Shown here in pieces: positions 28,903 through 38,600 of a DNA stretch of 62,431 bases; the stretch's first letter is position 1; each line of letters starts with the position of its first letter. The position numbers and the translations under genes are program-made. This DNA is from Acidobacteriota bacterium (GTDB taxonomy: Bacteria; Acidobacteriota; Vicinamibacteria; Vicinamibacterales; JAFNAJ01). Below the pieces are notes generated by a model. The model was not told where the DNA came from and did no database searches. It saw only the letters and a list, made by a program, of their open reading frames with translations. The stretch is from the NCBI GenBank assembly GCA_023384575.1, contig JAHDVP010000033.1, forward strand, positions 1 through 62,431. The letters are read 5' to 3'.

Positions 28903-30057
28903 GTGCCGTTCGACTGCCAGGTCCGCCAGCGTTTCGGCCAGGACGCCTGCCTGCTCGATTGCCCGACGCGCGTTCCGGTCGGGGGCTTCCTCTTCGAACG
29001 GATCGAACGCGAGACCCCGGTGCCGCCCGCCGACGCCAGGGTCATCGACATCGCGGTGCTCGACATGCACCACGGGTGGCCGAACCTCGGCCACGACGCC
29101 ATCGTCCACGCGCTGCAGACGGCCGTCTGCGACCTCCGACCGGCGCTCTCGGCGGCAGGGCTCAGCGTTCGCGCGCTGTCGTACGACGTCAGGCGCGGCC
29201 TTCGGATCCCCGAGCCGCCCGGCGGACGGCACGAGCTCTACCTGGGCACGGGCGGGCCGGGACACCTCGACCCGGCGATGAACGACGGCCGGCGCGAGGG
29301 CGCCCAGGGCATCGTCGAGGACGCGTCGTGGGAGGCCCCGTTGTTTGCCCTCTTCGACCGGATCCGCGCCGACGGCAGGGCAGCGCTCTTCGGCGTCTGT
29401 CACACCTTCGGCGTGATGTGTCGCTGGCTGGGCCTCGCCGTGCCGGTGCTGCGGGGGGACGTGAAGGGCGGCAAGAGCACCGGCATCGTCGAGAACATCC
29501 TCACGCCCGAGGCGCTCGCCCACCCGTGGTTCTCGCGGTTCGCGGCCGAGTTGCCCGATCACCGCCGCTTCCGCGTGCTCGACAGCCGGCTGTACGACCT
29601 GATCCCCGTCGGCGACTGGCGGAGCGACGATGTCGCGATCCTGGCCTACGAGACGCTTCGGGGCGGGCGGGTGCCGGGTGACGCCATCACGATGATCGAG
29701 GTGTCGCGGGATCCGGCCCAAGTCGTGCCACGGATCCTCGCGGCGAACCACCATCCCGAGATCGTGAATCGGGCGAGGCAGGTGACCATCCTCAGGCTGA
29801 AGAGGCGGCGCGGCCACGTCGACCCCGACTGGTACGCGGAACGTCTCAAGGCCCTGACCGAGCCGATCGCCGACGAGTTCGGCGACCGGTTGCTGCACCT
29901 GACGTCGAGCTACACCCTGCTCGCCCCGGTGCGGTACCACGTGCACCGCCTGGTGCGGGAGCGCGCGGCACGGCTCGGCGTGTCGATCGACGTCGACGAA
30001 CGGACCGCCGCCCTCGTCTACAGCCTGGCGCACGACCCGGTGCCCGCAGCGCTCTGA
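28903..30057 (+). CDS. class I glutamine amidotransferase-like protein
   Basis: The 384-aa protein has the nucleophile elbow ALFGVCHTFGVM with C166 and a later NHHPEI that supplies the His and Glu of a class I glutaminase triad. An N-terminal extension (about residues 1-45) and a C-terminal helical tail of about 100 residues are unlike plain GATase domains. It has no synthetase domain, so ammonia or a glutamyl unit would go to a partner, most simply one of the adjacent ATP-grasp ligases. The gaps on either side are 3 and 16 bases. Function in the pathway is inference. Confidence 0.75.
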   Translation: MPFDCQVRQRFGQDACLLDCPTRVPVGGFLFERIERETPVPPADARVIDIAVLDMHHGWPNLGHDAIVHALQTAVCDLRPALSAAGLSVRALSYDVRRGLRIPEPPGGRHELYLGTGGPGHLDPAMNDGRREGAQGIVEDASWEAPLFALFDRIRADGRAALFGVCHTFGVMCRWLGLAVPVLRGDVKGGKSTGIVENILTPEALAHPWFSRFAAELPDHRRFRVLDSRLYDLIPVGDWRSDDVAILAYETLRGGRVPGDAITMIEVSRDPAQVVPRILAANHHPEIVNRARQVTILRLKRRRGHVDPDWYAERLKALTEPIADEFGDRLLHLTSSYTLLAPVRYHVHRLVRERAARLGVSIDVDERTAALVYSLAHDPVPAAL

Positions 30058-30073
30058 CGCGCAGGAGACGCCC

Positions 30074-31612
30074 GTGATCCCGAAGCCGCCGTTTGCCAGC
30101 GACCTCACCCTGGAGCGGGAGCTGGCCGAGTTCGAAGCGCTCAAACCGCGCCTCGCCTCGGTGTGGGACGCGATGATCGGACGCGACGAGCACCACTGCA
30201 CGTCGGTCGTCGTGCCCTCGCTGACGCTCGACCAGGACGAGTTGAGCAAGCTCGCCGGCGCGGCCTTCTACGAGGAGCGTCTGCTCTTCCTGTTGATTCG
30301 CCTGCGCAACCCACGGGCGCACCTCGTGTACGTGACGTCGCAGCCCGTGCACCCGCTCGTGCTCGAGTACTACCTGCACCTGCTCGCCGGCGTGCCCGCC
30401 AGCCACGCGCGGGCGCGGCTCACGATGCTCTGCTGCTACGATGGGTCTCCGCGGCCGCTCACCGAGAAGATCCTCGAGCGCCCGCGCCTGGTCCAGCGGA
30501 TCCGCTACGCCATCCAGGACACCTCCCGCGCCTACCTGACCGTCTTCAACTCGACGCCCATCGAGCGCAAGCTCGCGGTGCTGTTGGGCATCCCGCTCAA
30601 CGGGCTCGACCCGAACCTGTCGTACTTCGGCACGAAGTCGGGCAGCCGCCGCGTGTTCAGGGAGGCCGGCGTCGACCTGCCGATCGGGCACGAGGACCTG
30701 CACGATCGCGACGACATCGCGCGGGCGCTCGTCGACATCCGCCACCAGCGGCCCGGCGTGCGCAAGGCGGTGATCAAGCTGAACGAGAGCTTCTCCGGCG
30801 AGGGCAACGCCCTCTTCACCTACCCGAAGGATCCCGGGCCGTCGGCCGTCCTCGATTCGCTCGACGGCGTCGAGTTCGCGGTCGATTCCGAGTCGCCCGA
30901 TCGGTACTACGAGAAGTTCCGGCGCATGGGGGGCATCGTCGAGGAGTTCGTCGACGCGGCCGAGAAGACCTCGCCCTCGTCACAGTACCGGACCACGCCG
31001 CGCGGCGAGGTCGAGCTCATCTCGACCCACGACCAGATTCTCGGCGGCGAGTCGGGGCAGATCTATCTCGGGTGCAGTTTCCCCGCGCACGGCGACTACC
31101 GGCGCAAGATCCAGGATGCCGGTACGGCCATCGGCCTGGTGCTCGTGGGCTACGGCGTGGTGAGCCGGTACGGGGTCGACTTCCTCGCGTGGCGGAACTC
31201 ACCGCACGAGGACTGGCGGGTCACCGCCCTCGAGATCAACCTGCGGGTCGTCGGGACGACCCACCCGTTTCTCGCCCTCAAGCTGCTGACGGGCGGAGAG
31301 GTGGACACCGGCTCGGGCGACTTCCTGGCGCTGAGCGGGCGCCCCAAGTACTACCGCGCCACCGACAACCTGCGGTCGTCTCGGTACCGTGGCCTGCTGC
31401 CCGAGGACCTGTTCGACATCGTGACGATGAACGGGCTCCACTACAGCCATCGGACCGAGTCGGGCGTGCTCTTCCACATGGTCGGCGCGGTGTCCGAGTT
31501 CGGGAAGCTCGGCATGACCGTCATCGCGAGCACGCCCGAGGAGGTCGACGAGTTGTACCGCCGCGCCCTCGACGTGCTCGACGCGGAGACGACGTACGGG
31601 CACGCGCGGTGA
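30074..31612 (+). CDS. peptide ligase PGM1-related ATP-grasp protein
   Basis: The 512-aa protein resembles the PGM1 peptide-ligase group, ATP-grasp enzymes first known from pheganomycin biosynthesis. KAVIKLNESFSGEGNALF is the nucleotide loop, ALEINLRVVGTTHPF the metal-binding strand, and the final about 100 residues (YYRATDNLRSSRYRGLLPEDLFD, GVLFHMVGAVSEFGKLGMTVIA) form a characteristic C-terminal domain. It probably joins amino acids or short peptides with ATP. It is last in the four-gene run; the next gene encodes a transporter. No obvious precursor peptide gene lies in the gaps. Confidence 0.75.
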   Translation: MIPKPPFASDLTLERELAEFEALKPRLASVWDAMIGRDEHHCTSVVVPSLTLDQDELSKLAGAAFYEERLLFLLIRLRNPRAHLVYVTSQPVHPLVLEYYLHLLAGVPASHARARLTMLCCYDGSPRPLTEKILERPRLVQRIRYAIQDTSRAYLTVFNSTPIERKLAVLLGIPLNGLDPNLSYFGTKSGSRRVFREAGVDLPIGHEDLHDRDDIARALVDIRHQRPGVRKAVIKLNESFSGEGNALFTYPKDPGPSAVLDSLDGVEFAVDSESPDRYYEKFRRMGGIVEEFVDAAEKTSPSSQYRTTPRGEVELISTHDQILGGESGQIYLGCSFPAHGDYRRKIQDAGTAIGLVLVGYGVVSRYGVDFLAWRNSPHEDWRVTALEINLRVVGTTHPFLALKLLTGGEVDTGSGDFLALSGRPKYYRATDNLRSSRYRGLLPEDLFDIVTMNGLHYSHRTESGVLFHMVGAVSEFGKLGMTVIASTPEEVDELYRRALDVLDAETTYGHAR

Positions 31613-31658
31613 TTGACGCAGCCGATCCGGCGTGCGCTGGAACGTGGCGCCTGATGAC

Positions 31659-33161
31659 ATGACGACGGTGGTGGAGACGCGTGACGGCGATCGCGGCGAG
31701 TACGGCCTGCGGCAGTGGATCGGCTGGGTGGTCGGGCCTTCCGCGCTCCTCCTGACCCTGCTGCTGCCACCTCCTCCGGGCCTCAGCGTCGAAGGCTGGC
31801 GCACGGCTGGCGCCGCCGGGCTGATGGCCGTGTTCTGGATCGCCGAGTCGATCCCGATTCCGGCGACCGCCCTGCTCCCGCTCGTGCTCTTCCCGGCCCT
31901 CGGGCTCGGCGACATCCGCGAGAGCGCGGCGCCCTTCGCCAACCCGATCATCTTCCTCTTCCTCGGCGGCTTCATCCTGGCGCTCGGGATGCAGCGCTGG
32001 CAGCTGCACCGTCGCCTCGCCATCGGCCTCATCGGCCTGATCGGCACCAGGCCTTCCGCCATCATTGCCGGGTTCCTGCTGTCGTCGGCCATCGTCAGCA
32101 TGTGGGTGAGCAACACCGCCACCGCGTTGATGATGCTGCCGATTGCCATGTCGGTCGTGCAGCTCGTGCCGCCTGGACCCGCGGCAACCGGCCGATACCG
32201 CTTCGGCGCCGCCCTGTTGCTGGCGGTCGCCTACGGCGCGACGACCGGCGGCATGGCCACCCCCATCGGGACGCCGCCCAACGCGCTGCTCGCGGCGTAC
32301 GTCGGCGAGATCTACGATCTCACCATCGGCTTCGGTCAGTGGATGCTGCTCGGCGTGCCGGTGGTCGTCGTGACGCTGCCCCTCGTTCACCTCGTGCTGA
32401 CGCGAGTCATGTTCACCCTCGACCGCGTGCCGCTCCCAGGCATGGCAGAGATGATCGCGCGCGAGAAGTCGCGGCTCGGCCGGCCGGGCAGGGCCGAGGT
32501 GGCGGTGGCGGTGGTCTTCGCGCTCACCGCGGCGGGCTGGATCTTCCAGCCGCTCGTGGCCAGGGTCGTCCCGCTCGTCTCGGATACGACCATCGCGATC
32601 TCCGGCGCCCTGCTGCTGTTTGCCATCCCCGTCGACCTCAGGCGAGGCGAGTTCGTCATGAACTGGGATGCGACCAAGGACGTGCCCTGGGGCGTGCTCC
32701 TGCTCTTTGGCGGCGGTCTCAGTCTCGCGGCCAACATCGACCGCCACGGGCTGTCGACCTACCTGGGCAGCCTCGCTGGCGGTCTCGAGGGCCTGCCGCA
32801 CGTCGTCATCCTGTGCGTCATCTGCTTCGGGATCCTGATGCTCACCGAGTTGACGAGCAATACGGCGACGGCCGCGACGTTCCTCCCAATCGCCGGCGCC
32901 TTCGCCCTGAGCCTCGGCGAGAACCCCCTGCTGTTCCTCATCCCGACGGCACTCGCCGCCAACTGCTCGTACATGATGCCGGTCGGCACGCCACCAAACG
33001 CCATCGTGTACGGCAGCGGCCTCGTGACGCTGCCGCAGATGGCGCGGGCCGGGTTCCTGCTGAACGTCGCGCTGGTACCCGTCGTTGTCGGGCTGCTGCT
33101 GCTGCTCGGTCCCTTCGTGTTCGGTATCGAAAGTGGGATCGTTCCCGACTGGGCCAGGTAG
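31659..33161 (+). CDS. SLC13/DASS-family sodium-anion symporter
   Basis: About 500 aa with 11-12 hydrophobic segments. The two inverted-repeat SNT signatures of this family are present: VSNTATALMMLPIA and LTSNTATAATFLPIA, each followed by a TPPNA loop (MATPIGTPPNALLAA and VGTPPNAIVYG). They form the sodium and carboxylate sites. Family members import dicarboxylates, citrate or sulfate; the exact substrate is not readable. A GTG nine codons upstream (31632) is an alternative start. It follows the peptide-ligase gene by 46 bases and might move a substrate or product of that pathway, or simply feed central metabolism. Confidence 0.9.
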   Translation: MTTVVETRDGDRGEYGLRQWIGWVVGPSALLLTLLLPPPPGLSVEGWRTAGAAGLMAVFWIAESIPIPATALLPLVLFPALGLGDIRESAAPFANPIIFLFLGGFILALGMQRWQLHRRLAIGLIGLIGTRPSAIIAGFLLSSAIVSMWVSNTATALMMLPIAMSVVQLVPPGPAATGRYRFGAALLLAVAYGATTGGMATPIGTPPNALLAAYVGEIYDLTIGFGQWMLLGVPVVVVTLPLVHLVLTRVMFTLDRVPLPGMAEMIAREKSRLGRPGRAEVAVAVVFALTAAGWIFQPLVARVVPLVSDTTIAISGALLLFAIPVDLRRGEFVMNWDATKDVPWGVLLLFGGGLSLAANIDRHGLSTYLGSLAGGLEGLPHVVILCVICFGILMLTELTSNTATAATFLPIAGAFALSLGENPLLFLIPTALAANCSYMMPVGTPPNAIVYGSGLVTLPQMARAGFLLNVALVPVVVGLLLLLGPFVFGIESGIVPDWAR

Positions 33162-33183
33162 GGGCGGGGCGTGGCCCCGCCCC
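33161..33183. terminator. strong hairpin between convergent genes
   Basis: GGGGCGGGGC and GCCCCGCCCC form a perfect 10-bp stem with loop GTG, directly at the SLC13 stop and 25 bases before the end of the convergent esterase gene. No T-run follows on either strand. Confidence 0.65.
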
Positions 33184-33207
33184 GATCCGGCAGGCCTCGC
33201 GCCGGTC

Positions 33208-33936
33208 TCAGTACATCCCGCTCACGTACTGACGCATGATGTGCTTCCAGTGCGGCCAGTCGTGCCCGCCGATGTCACCCCAGTCGTCGAGGCTGTGCGG
33301 GATGCCCTTGTCGCGCAGGATCGCAGCGAGCTGGTAAGTGGGCCCCTTGTCCTCCCATGGCCCGTGGCCGGTGATGAGGCGGATGTCGCAGCCCGCGAAC
33401 TGCTGGAAGAACCACGGGTCGGACAGGTTCGCGAGGTAGTCGACCGGGTTGTTGAAGTAGAAGTTGTCGTCGTACATCCCGTCCATGAACCGCTTCATGT
33501 CGTACACGCCCGAGAGGGCGAAGCAGCGCCTGAAGACGTCCGGGTGCTTGAAGAGCATGTTCGCCGCGTGGTACGCACCGAGCGACATGCCCATCGTCGC
33601 GATGGGAAGGACCGACTGGCAGTGCGCGTGCACGAAGGGCACGACCTCTTCGCGGATGTACTGCGCGTACATGCGCTGCATCCAACTCCGGTGGTACGGG
33701 TGCGCCCCCCGGTTGTAGAACGATTCGCTCGTATTGCTGTTGATCGAGAAGACCTTGATACGGCCGGCCTCGATGAACTCGGAGAGCGCGCCGATCATGC
33801 TCTGGCCCGCCATCTCCCACTCGTCACCGCCGCTCGTGGGAAACGTGAGCATCGGCGCGCCCCAGTGCCCGTAGACGGCGACGCCCATGTCACGGCCCAG
33901 GCGATGAGAGAACCAGCGATGGTAGTCGGTGCGCAT
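33208..33936 (-). CDS. alpha/beta-hydrolase fold esterase
   Basis: The 242-aa protein has the nucleophile elbow GMSLGA with S118, an oxyanion-side HWGAPMLTFPTSGG near the start, and GGHDWPHW near the end supplying the catalytic His. This layout matches small esterase-family (esterase D/antigen 85-like) hydrolases. There is no signal peptide, so it is probably cytoplasmic. The start at MRTDYHRW was chosen because relatives begin there; an ATG seven codons upstream (33957) is possible. A GATAAT box on the minus strand at 33991-33996 could be its -10. Substrate unknown. Confidence 0.82.
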   Translation of the reverse strand: MRTDYHRWFSHRLGRDMGVAVYGHWGAPMLTFPTSGGDEWEMAGQSMIGALSEFIEAGRIKVFSINSNTSESFYNRGAHPYHRSWMQRMYAQYIREEVVPFVHAHCQSVLPIATMGMSLGAYHAANMLFKHPDVFRRCFALSGVYDMKRFMDGMYDDNFYFNNPVDYLANLSDPWFFQQFAGCDIRLITGHGPWEDKGPTYQLAAILRDKGIPHSLDDWGDIGGHDWPHWKHIMRQYVSGMY

Positions 33937-34186
33937 AGTGTGTCCGGATGTCGGCATTCGCCAGCCGCGACGGGCTGCGAACCCCGCCGTATTATCACTG
34001 ATGTGGCAGTCCGGCTGGCGCGCCAGACTGCCGGCCAGGCTGGAAGACGCACGACCACCCTGCCGGAGACCATCGTCAATCGTCCGCGACACGAGGCAGG
34101 CCGCGGCGTGGCGCTGGCCCGTGCCTTGCGGTAGTGTGGTGCAAACGGGCGATCCTCTACCGGAATGTCCTATTGAGGAGACGATC

Positions 34187-34804
34187 ATGAAATCAGGAAT
34201 GTCCCTCGTTGTCGCTTTGACGGTCGGGCTCTCGGCCGGTGCAGTCTTTGCGCAGGAACCGCTGCCGAGCGTCGGTCAGCTGTACGAGTCCGGGAAGAAC
34301 CAGCAGGTCGTCGAGACGGTGATGGCCGAGGGCGAGGCCGCTCCCCCCGACCACCTCTACCTCGCGGGCCAGAGTCTCATGAAGCTCGAGAGCCGCGAGC
34401 ACGCGCGCGACGTCTTCGGCCGGCTGATCAACGACGACGAGGCCAGCCCGTGGCGGGCACTGGGCGCGTCGGCCACCGCGGTCATCGACGGCGACTACGA
34501 ACGCGCGTACGCCGAGGCCGCCCGAGCCGCCGAACTGGCGCCAGGCCTCTTCTACGCGCACTACCAGGTGGGCCTCACCGAGGGCTACCGCGGGAACCCG
34601 GCGGCGTCGGCGTCGGCCTTCGAACGGGCCATCGCGCTCAACCCCGGGTCGGCTTACGCCCACTACTACGCCGGTATGGCGCACTACAAGGCCCGACGCG
34701 TCGACCAGATGGGCCGGCACTTCGAACAGTTCGTGAAGCTCGCGCCGGAGGCCCCGGAGCGGCCGGCCGTCGAGTCGATCATGCGTTCGCTCAGGGGGCG
34801 CTGA
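34187..34804 (+). CDS. exported TPR-repeat protein
   Basis: The 205-aa protein starts with ATG after TTGAGGAG. Residues 1-22 are a signal peptide ending in VFAQ. The rest is helical pairs fitting tetratricopeptide repeats, clearest at AYAEAARAAELAPGLFYAHY and AASASAFERAIALNPGSAYAHYY. Such repeats bind partner proteins; the protein should sit in the periplasm. No enzyme domain is present. Its stop lies 14 bases inside the 3' end of the convergent PhzF-like gene, so the two messages overlap tail to tail. Confidence 0.8.
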   Translation: MKSGMSLVVALTVGLSAGAVFAQEPLPSVGQLYESGKNQQVVETVMAEGEAAPPDHLYLAGQSLMKLESREHARDVFGRLINDDEASPWRALGASATAVIDGDYERAYAEAARAAELAPGLFYAHYQVGLTEGYRGNPAASASAFERAIALNPGSAYAHYYAGMAHYKARRVDQMGRHFEQFVKLAPEAPERPAVESIMRSLRGR

Positions 34805-35612
34805 GCGCGTCCGCGATCGTGTCCGTCCAGTCGGGGACGTGAACCTCGGCGGTCATGTAGTCGACGGCACGCCCCGACAGCAGCACGCGGCTGCCGCTCA
34901 CCTCGCAGGCCACCGTGCCGCCCCGTTTCGAGCGCTGCCGGCCGACGAGGTGCGTACGGCCGAGTCTTCTGGCCCAATAAGGAGCCAGCTCGCAGTGGGC
35001 CGAGCCGGTCACCGGGTCTTCGTCGACGCGAAGTTTCGGGAAGAAGCAACGGCTCACGAAGTCGGTGTCGCCGCCTGGCGCCGTCGCGACGACGCCCCGC
35101 AGGCCGACGCGCCGCAGCATGGCGAAGTCCGGGGCGAGTGCCACGACCTGCTGCTCGGTCTCGTAGACGACGACGTAGTCGAACGCCGCGAGGACCTCGC
35201 ACGGCTGGCTTCCGAGCGCCTCGACGAGAGCGACGGGCGTTTCGGTCGGCGCTGGCAGTGCCGCGGGGAAGTCCATGCAGAGTCCGAGCGGACCGCGGTG
35301 CACGACGAGTTGGCCGCTGCGGGTCGAGAAGCGCACCTCGGGCCGTTGGTAGCCAAGGTGCGTGAAGAGCACGTGCGCGCTCGCCAGCGTCGCGTGCCCG
35401 CAGAGGTCGACCTCCTCGGCCGGCGTGAACCACCGCAGCTCGAACCCGTCGGCCGCCGGCACGAAGAACGCGGTTTCCGACAGGTTGTTCTCCTCGGCAA
35501 TGGCCAGGAGCAGACCAGCGTCGAGCCAGGCCTCGAGCGGGCACACGGCAGCCGGATTCCCTTCGAAGACCCGGTCGGCGAAGGCGTCGACCTGGAACAT
35601 CCTGAGCTTCAT
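34791..35612 (-). CDS. PhzF-family isomerase/epimerase-like protein
   Basis: The 273-aa protein has the two-lobed PhzF fold. FEGNPAAVC and the catalytic glutamate in NNLSETAFF (E46, equivalent to PhzF Glu45) are in lobe one, with DLCGHATLASAHVLF; DPVTGSAHCELAPYW is in lobe two. Family members catalyse proton-transfer isomerisations; most, including this one without phenazine genes nearby, have unknown substrates. ATG 35612 is preferred because GGAG lies six bases upstream, while the ATG at 35618 abuts the same GGAG. It lies just downstream of the large TamB-BamA gene on its strand end. Confidence 0.9.
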   Translation of the reverse strand: MKLRMFQVDAFADRVFEGNPAAVCPLEAWLDAGLLLAIAEENNLSETAFFVPAADGFELRWFTPAEEVDLCGHATLASAHVLFTHLGYQRPEVRFSTRSGQLVVHRGPLGLCMDFPAALPAPTETPVALVEALGSQPCEVLAAFDYVVVYETEQQVVALAPDFAMLRRVGLRGVVATAPGGDTDFVSRCFFPKLRVDEDPVTGSAHCELAPYWARRLGRTHLVGRQRSKRGGTVACEVSGSRVLLSGRAVDYMTAEVHVPDWTDTIADALSAP

Positions 35613-35640
35613 GGCCATCTCCGCAGGGGCGCGGGCTCGA

Positions 35641-38600
35641 TCAGAACGCCTGGCCGATCGAGAAGAACCAGCGGGCGCCCCGTTCGCCGCGTGGCCGGCT
35701 GACTGGCACGCCGTAGTCGATTCTGAGCAGGGCGAAGGGCGTGTCGAGGCGCAGGCCGGCGCCTACGCCGACCTCGAGCTCGCCAAGGGCGATACGCGCC
35801 GGGTTCGCGAAGACGTTCCCCGCATCAGCGAACGCGACGCCCCGGACGAACCCGCGGATCGGGAAGCGCACCTCCTGATTGAGCACCAGCAGGGCCTCGC
35901 CGCCGCGGGGATCGCCGAGGAAGCTGCGCTCGCCGAGGGAGTCCTCCGCGTATCCTCGGACGCTGTTGCCGCCTCCGGCGAAGAACCGCTCGCTTGGAAC
36001 GATCTCCTGGCCGAAGCCCTGCGAGAGCCCAACGCGGGCGGCCGACGCCAGCACGATGCCTCGTCCGACCGGGCGGTAGTCATAGTGCTGGAGCAGGTAC
36101 TTGACGAAGCGCAGATCCGAACCGAGTCGCTCGGAGGAGTACTCCACGTTCGAGGTGTGGAACCAGCCACGGGTGGCGTCGAACGGGTCGTCGCGCGTGT
36201 CGATGGCGATGCCGGACGTCAGCCGCGCGATGTTGATCGTGATGTCGAGGCCAAAGGGGTCGTCCGGGTCGCGCGCGGGGTCGAACGTCCGGTTCCACTC
36301 GTACCGGTAGCCGTAGTTGAGCGATACCGCCCGGCCGCGGCGGTACCGCTGCTCGGCAGCGACGTCCCAGCGCGTGGTCACGAACCGCAGGGTCTCACCG
36401 CCGCCGAAGGTCTCGCGCGACCTCGTCACGAACAGGTTCGTCGTGAGCGGGAGCGCGAAGAAGCGCGGCGCGCTGGCGAAGCCACGCACCAGCCAGCGAC
36501 GGTTCTCGATCCGCACCGCGGCACCTGCGCTGTCGGCGATGCCAATCAGGTTCCGACGCTGCAGATCGAACACGACGCCGGGCCTGACGCGGCGTCGCTC
36601 GCTCTCGGGTGAGCGATCGTCGGTGACCTGGAAGCCGTAGCGGAACCGGTAGAGAGGCCATTCGACGAGGGAGACGCGCGCCTGCACTTCCTCGACCCGG
36701 GGACCCGGCGCCGCGGACTGCGCGGCCTCGGGAACCACCTCCGTCCGCTCGGCCCCCGCGTCCGGGCCATCGGCTTCGACGGGCACCGGCTCAACGTCGG
36801 CCCGGCGGAACACCCCTGTCTGATAGAGCCGTCGACGCGCCTGGTACCACTCGGACAGGTCGACGGGGGCGCCCCGCTCCAGGCTCAGCGCTCGCTCGAT
36901 GACGCCGGCGCGGGTCCGATCGGCTCCCTCGACCACGATCTCGCCGAGCACCTGCTGTGGACCCTCGTCGATGGCGAGGTCGACGGCGACCGTCGCGGCG
37001 TCGCGTTCGACCTTCTGGCGCACCACGAGGCGCGCGGCGTTGTAGCCGTGTCGACGGTACAGCTGCTCCACGCGCCGCCGCGCGCTGTCGACGCGGTCGG
37101 GATCGTACGCATCGCCCGGCTGAAGCCTGAACGCCTCGCGCACGGCGTCTTCCGCGATCCCGCTCGCGCCGGCGACGCTCACGTTCCCGACGACGAATGG
37201 CGGACCCTCGTCGATCGCCACGAGGAGGCGGCCGCGGTCGCCCTCGATCGCCGGCGGGCTGGTCTCGACGGACGCGCCGAGTCTGCCCTGCCGCTCGTAG
37301 GCCGCGCGAATCGGGCGCTCCGCCAGCGCGGGTTCCCTCCACACCTCGTCGGCGATGCCGGCCTCCTCGATGATCTGCTCCAGCCGCCGCGCGCTCAGCA
37401 CGCCGTGTCCGGTGAACTCGATCCGGCGGTCCGTCGTGCGGCGACCTGCGGTCACGCGGACGACGACATGCTTGTCGCCCGGAGGGGTGCCGGGGCGCAC
37501 CTCGGCGCGCACGTCCGCCTCGAGGTATCCGTCGGCGAGCAGCGCGCCTTCGACGATGCCACGGAGATCGTCGAGCAGGAACCCGTCGTAGACCGTTCGC
37601 GTCCACGCGTCGACCATCTCGCGCTCGACACGTGCCGGAAGCTCGACCCCCTCGATCTCCAGCGTGGTCCTGGGCCCGGGGTCCACGACGTACGCAAGCG
37701 CCACCGACCCGCCGTCGGGGCCGGGCTCGGTGTCGTCACGGGTCGCGTCGACCGAGGCCTCGAAGAACCCGAGCTCGTGGAAGTAGGCGAGCACGCGCTC
37801 CCGGTCGTCCTGCCACCGGAAGAAGTCGAACCGCGAGCCGCGGTCGACCCTGAGCCGCCGTTCGAGCGCCGCGCGAACGGTCGCGTCGACGCCTTCGATG
37901 ACGACGCTCGATACCCTCGGGGCGGGTGGGCGGCTCCGCCGGAGGGTCTGCCCGCCAGCCGCGCCGCCGAAGGACACGTCCTGTCGGGCTTCGTACGCCA
38001 TCGAGGTGTTGTCGCGTGAGATCACCCGCAGGTCGACGTTGCGACCCGGACGATACGTGGCAATCCAGGTGAGCGAGTTCGAGTCGCGCAAGCTCTGCGA
38101 CAGCGCGAGCTCGAACTGCTGCCCCAGGTTCTTCGACAGCGTGATCCGCGAACTGGGGTCGGTCTCGTCCGAGAGCGCCCATGGCCCGACGTCGAACGTA
38201 TCGGCCCCGTCGCTGCGCTCGATTCGGACGGCATCGAGGCCCACGGCCCGACCCGCCGCGCCGAGCAGCTCGCCCGAGAGCAGCCCGAGCAGCTGGTCGC
38301 GCGCCACCTCGGCCTCGGCGCCTCCTGTCTCGTCGCGCGTCCGCCCGGTCAGCAGCAGCGACACGAGGTCGCCCTGGGCGAGCGACGGGTCGTCCGACGT
38401 GAGATCGGCCGTGATGGTCTCGGGCGTGCCGCTCACGTTCAGCGTGATCTCGTGACCGCGCACCCGTGTCCTTGCCGTCAGGTCGATTTCGGGTTCGATG
38501 CGGGCTGGATTGGTGAAGTCGACCGTGCCGCGTTCGATCTGGTAGCGATTGCCTCCGAGGAAGACCTGGCCGCCCTCGCGCAGTTCGGCACGCCCAGCCA

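Noticed and set aside
27367-30249. Minus-strand open frame of about 960 codons opposite the ATP-grasp cluster
   Set aside because: Same GC-rich shadow pattern; no recognisable motifs, while the plus strand has clear enzyme signatures.
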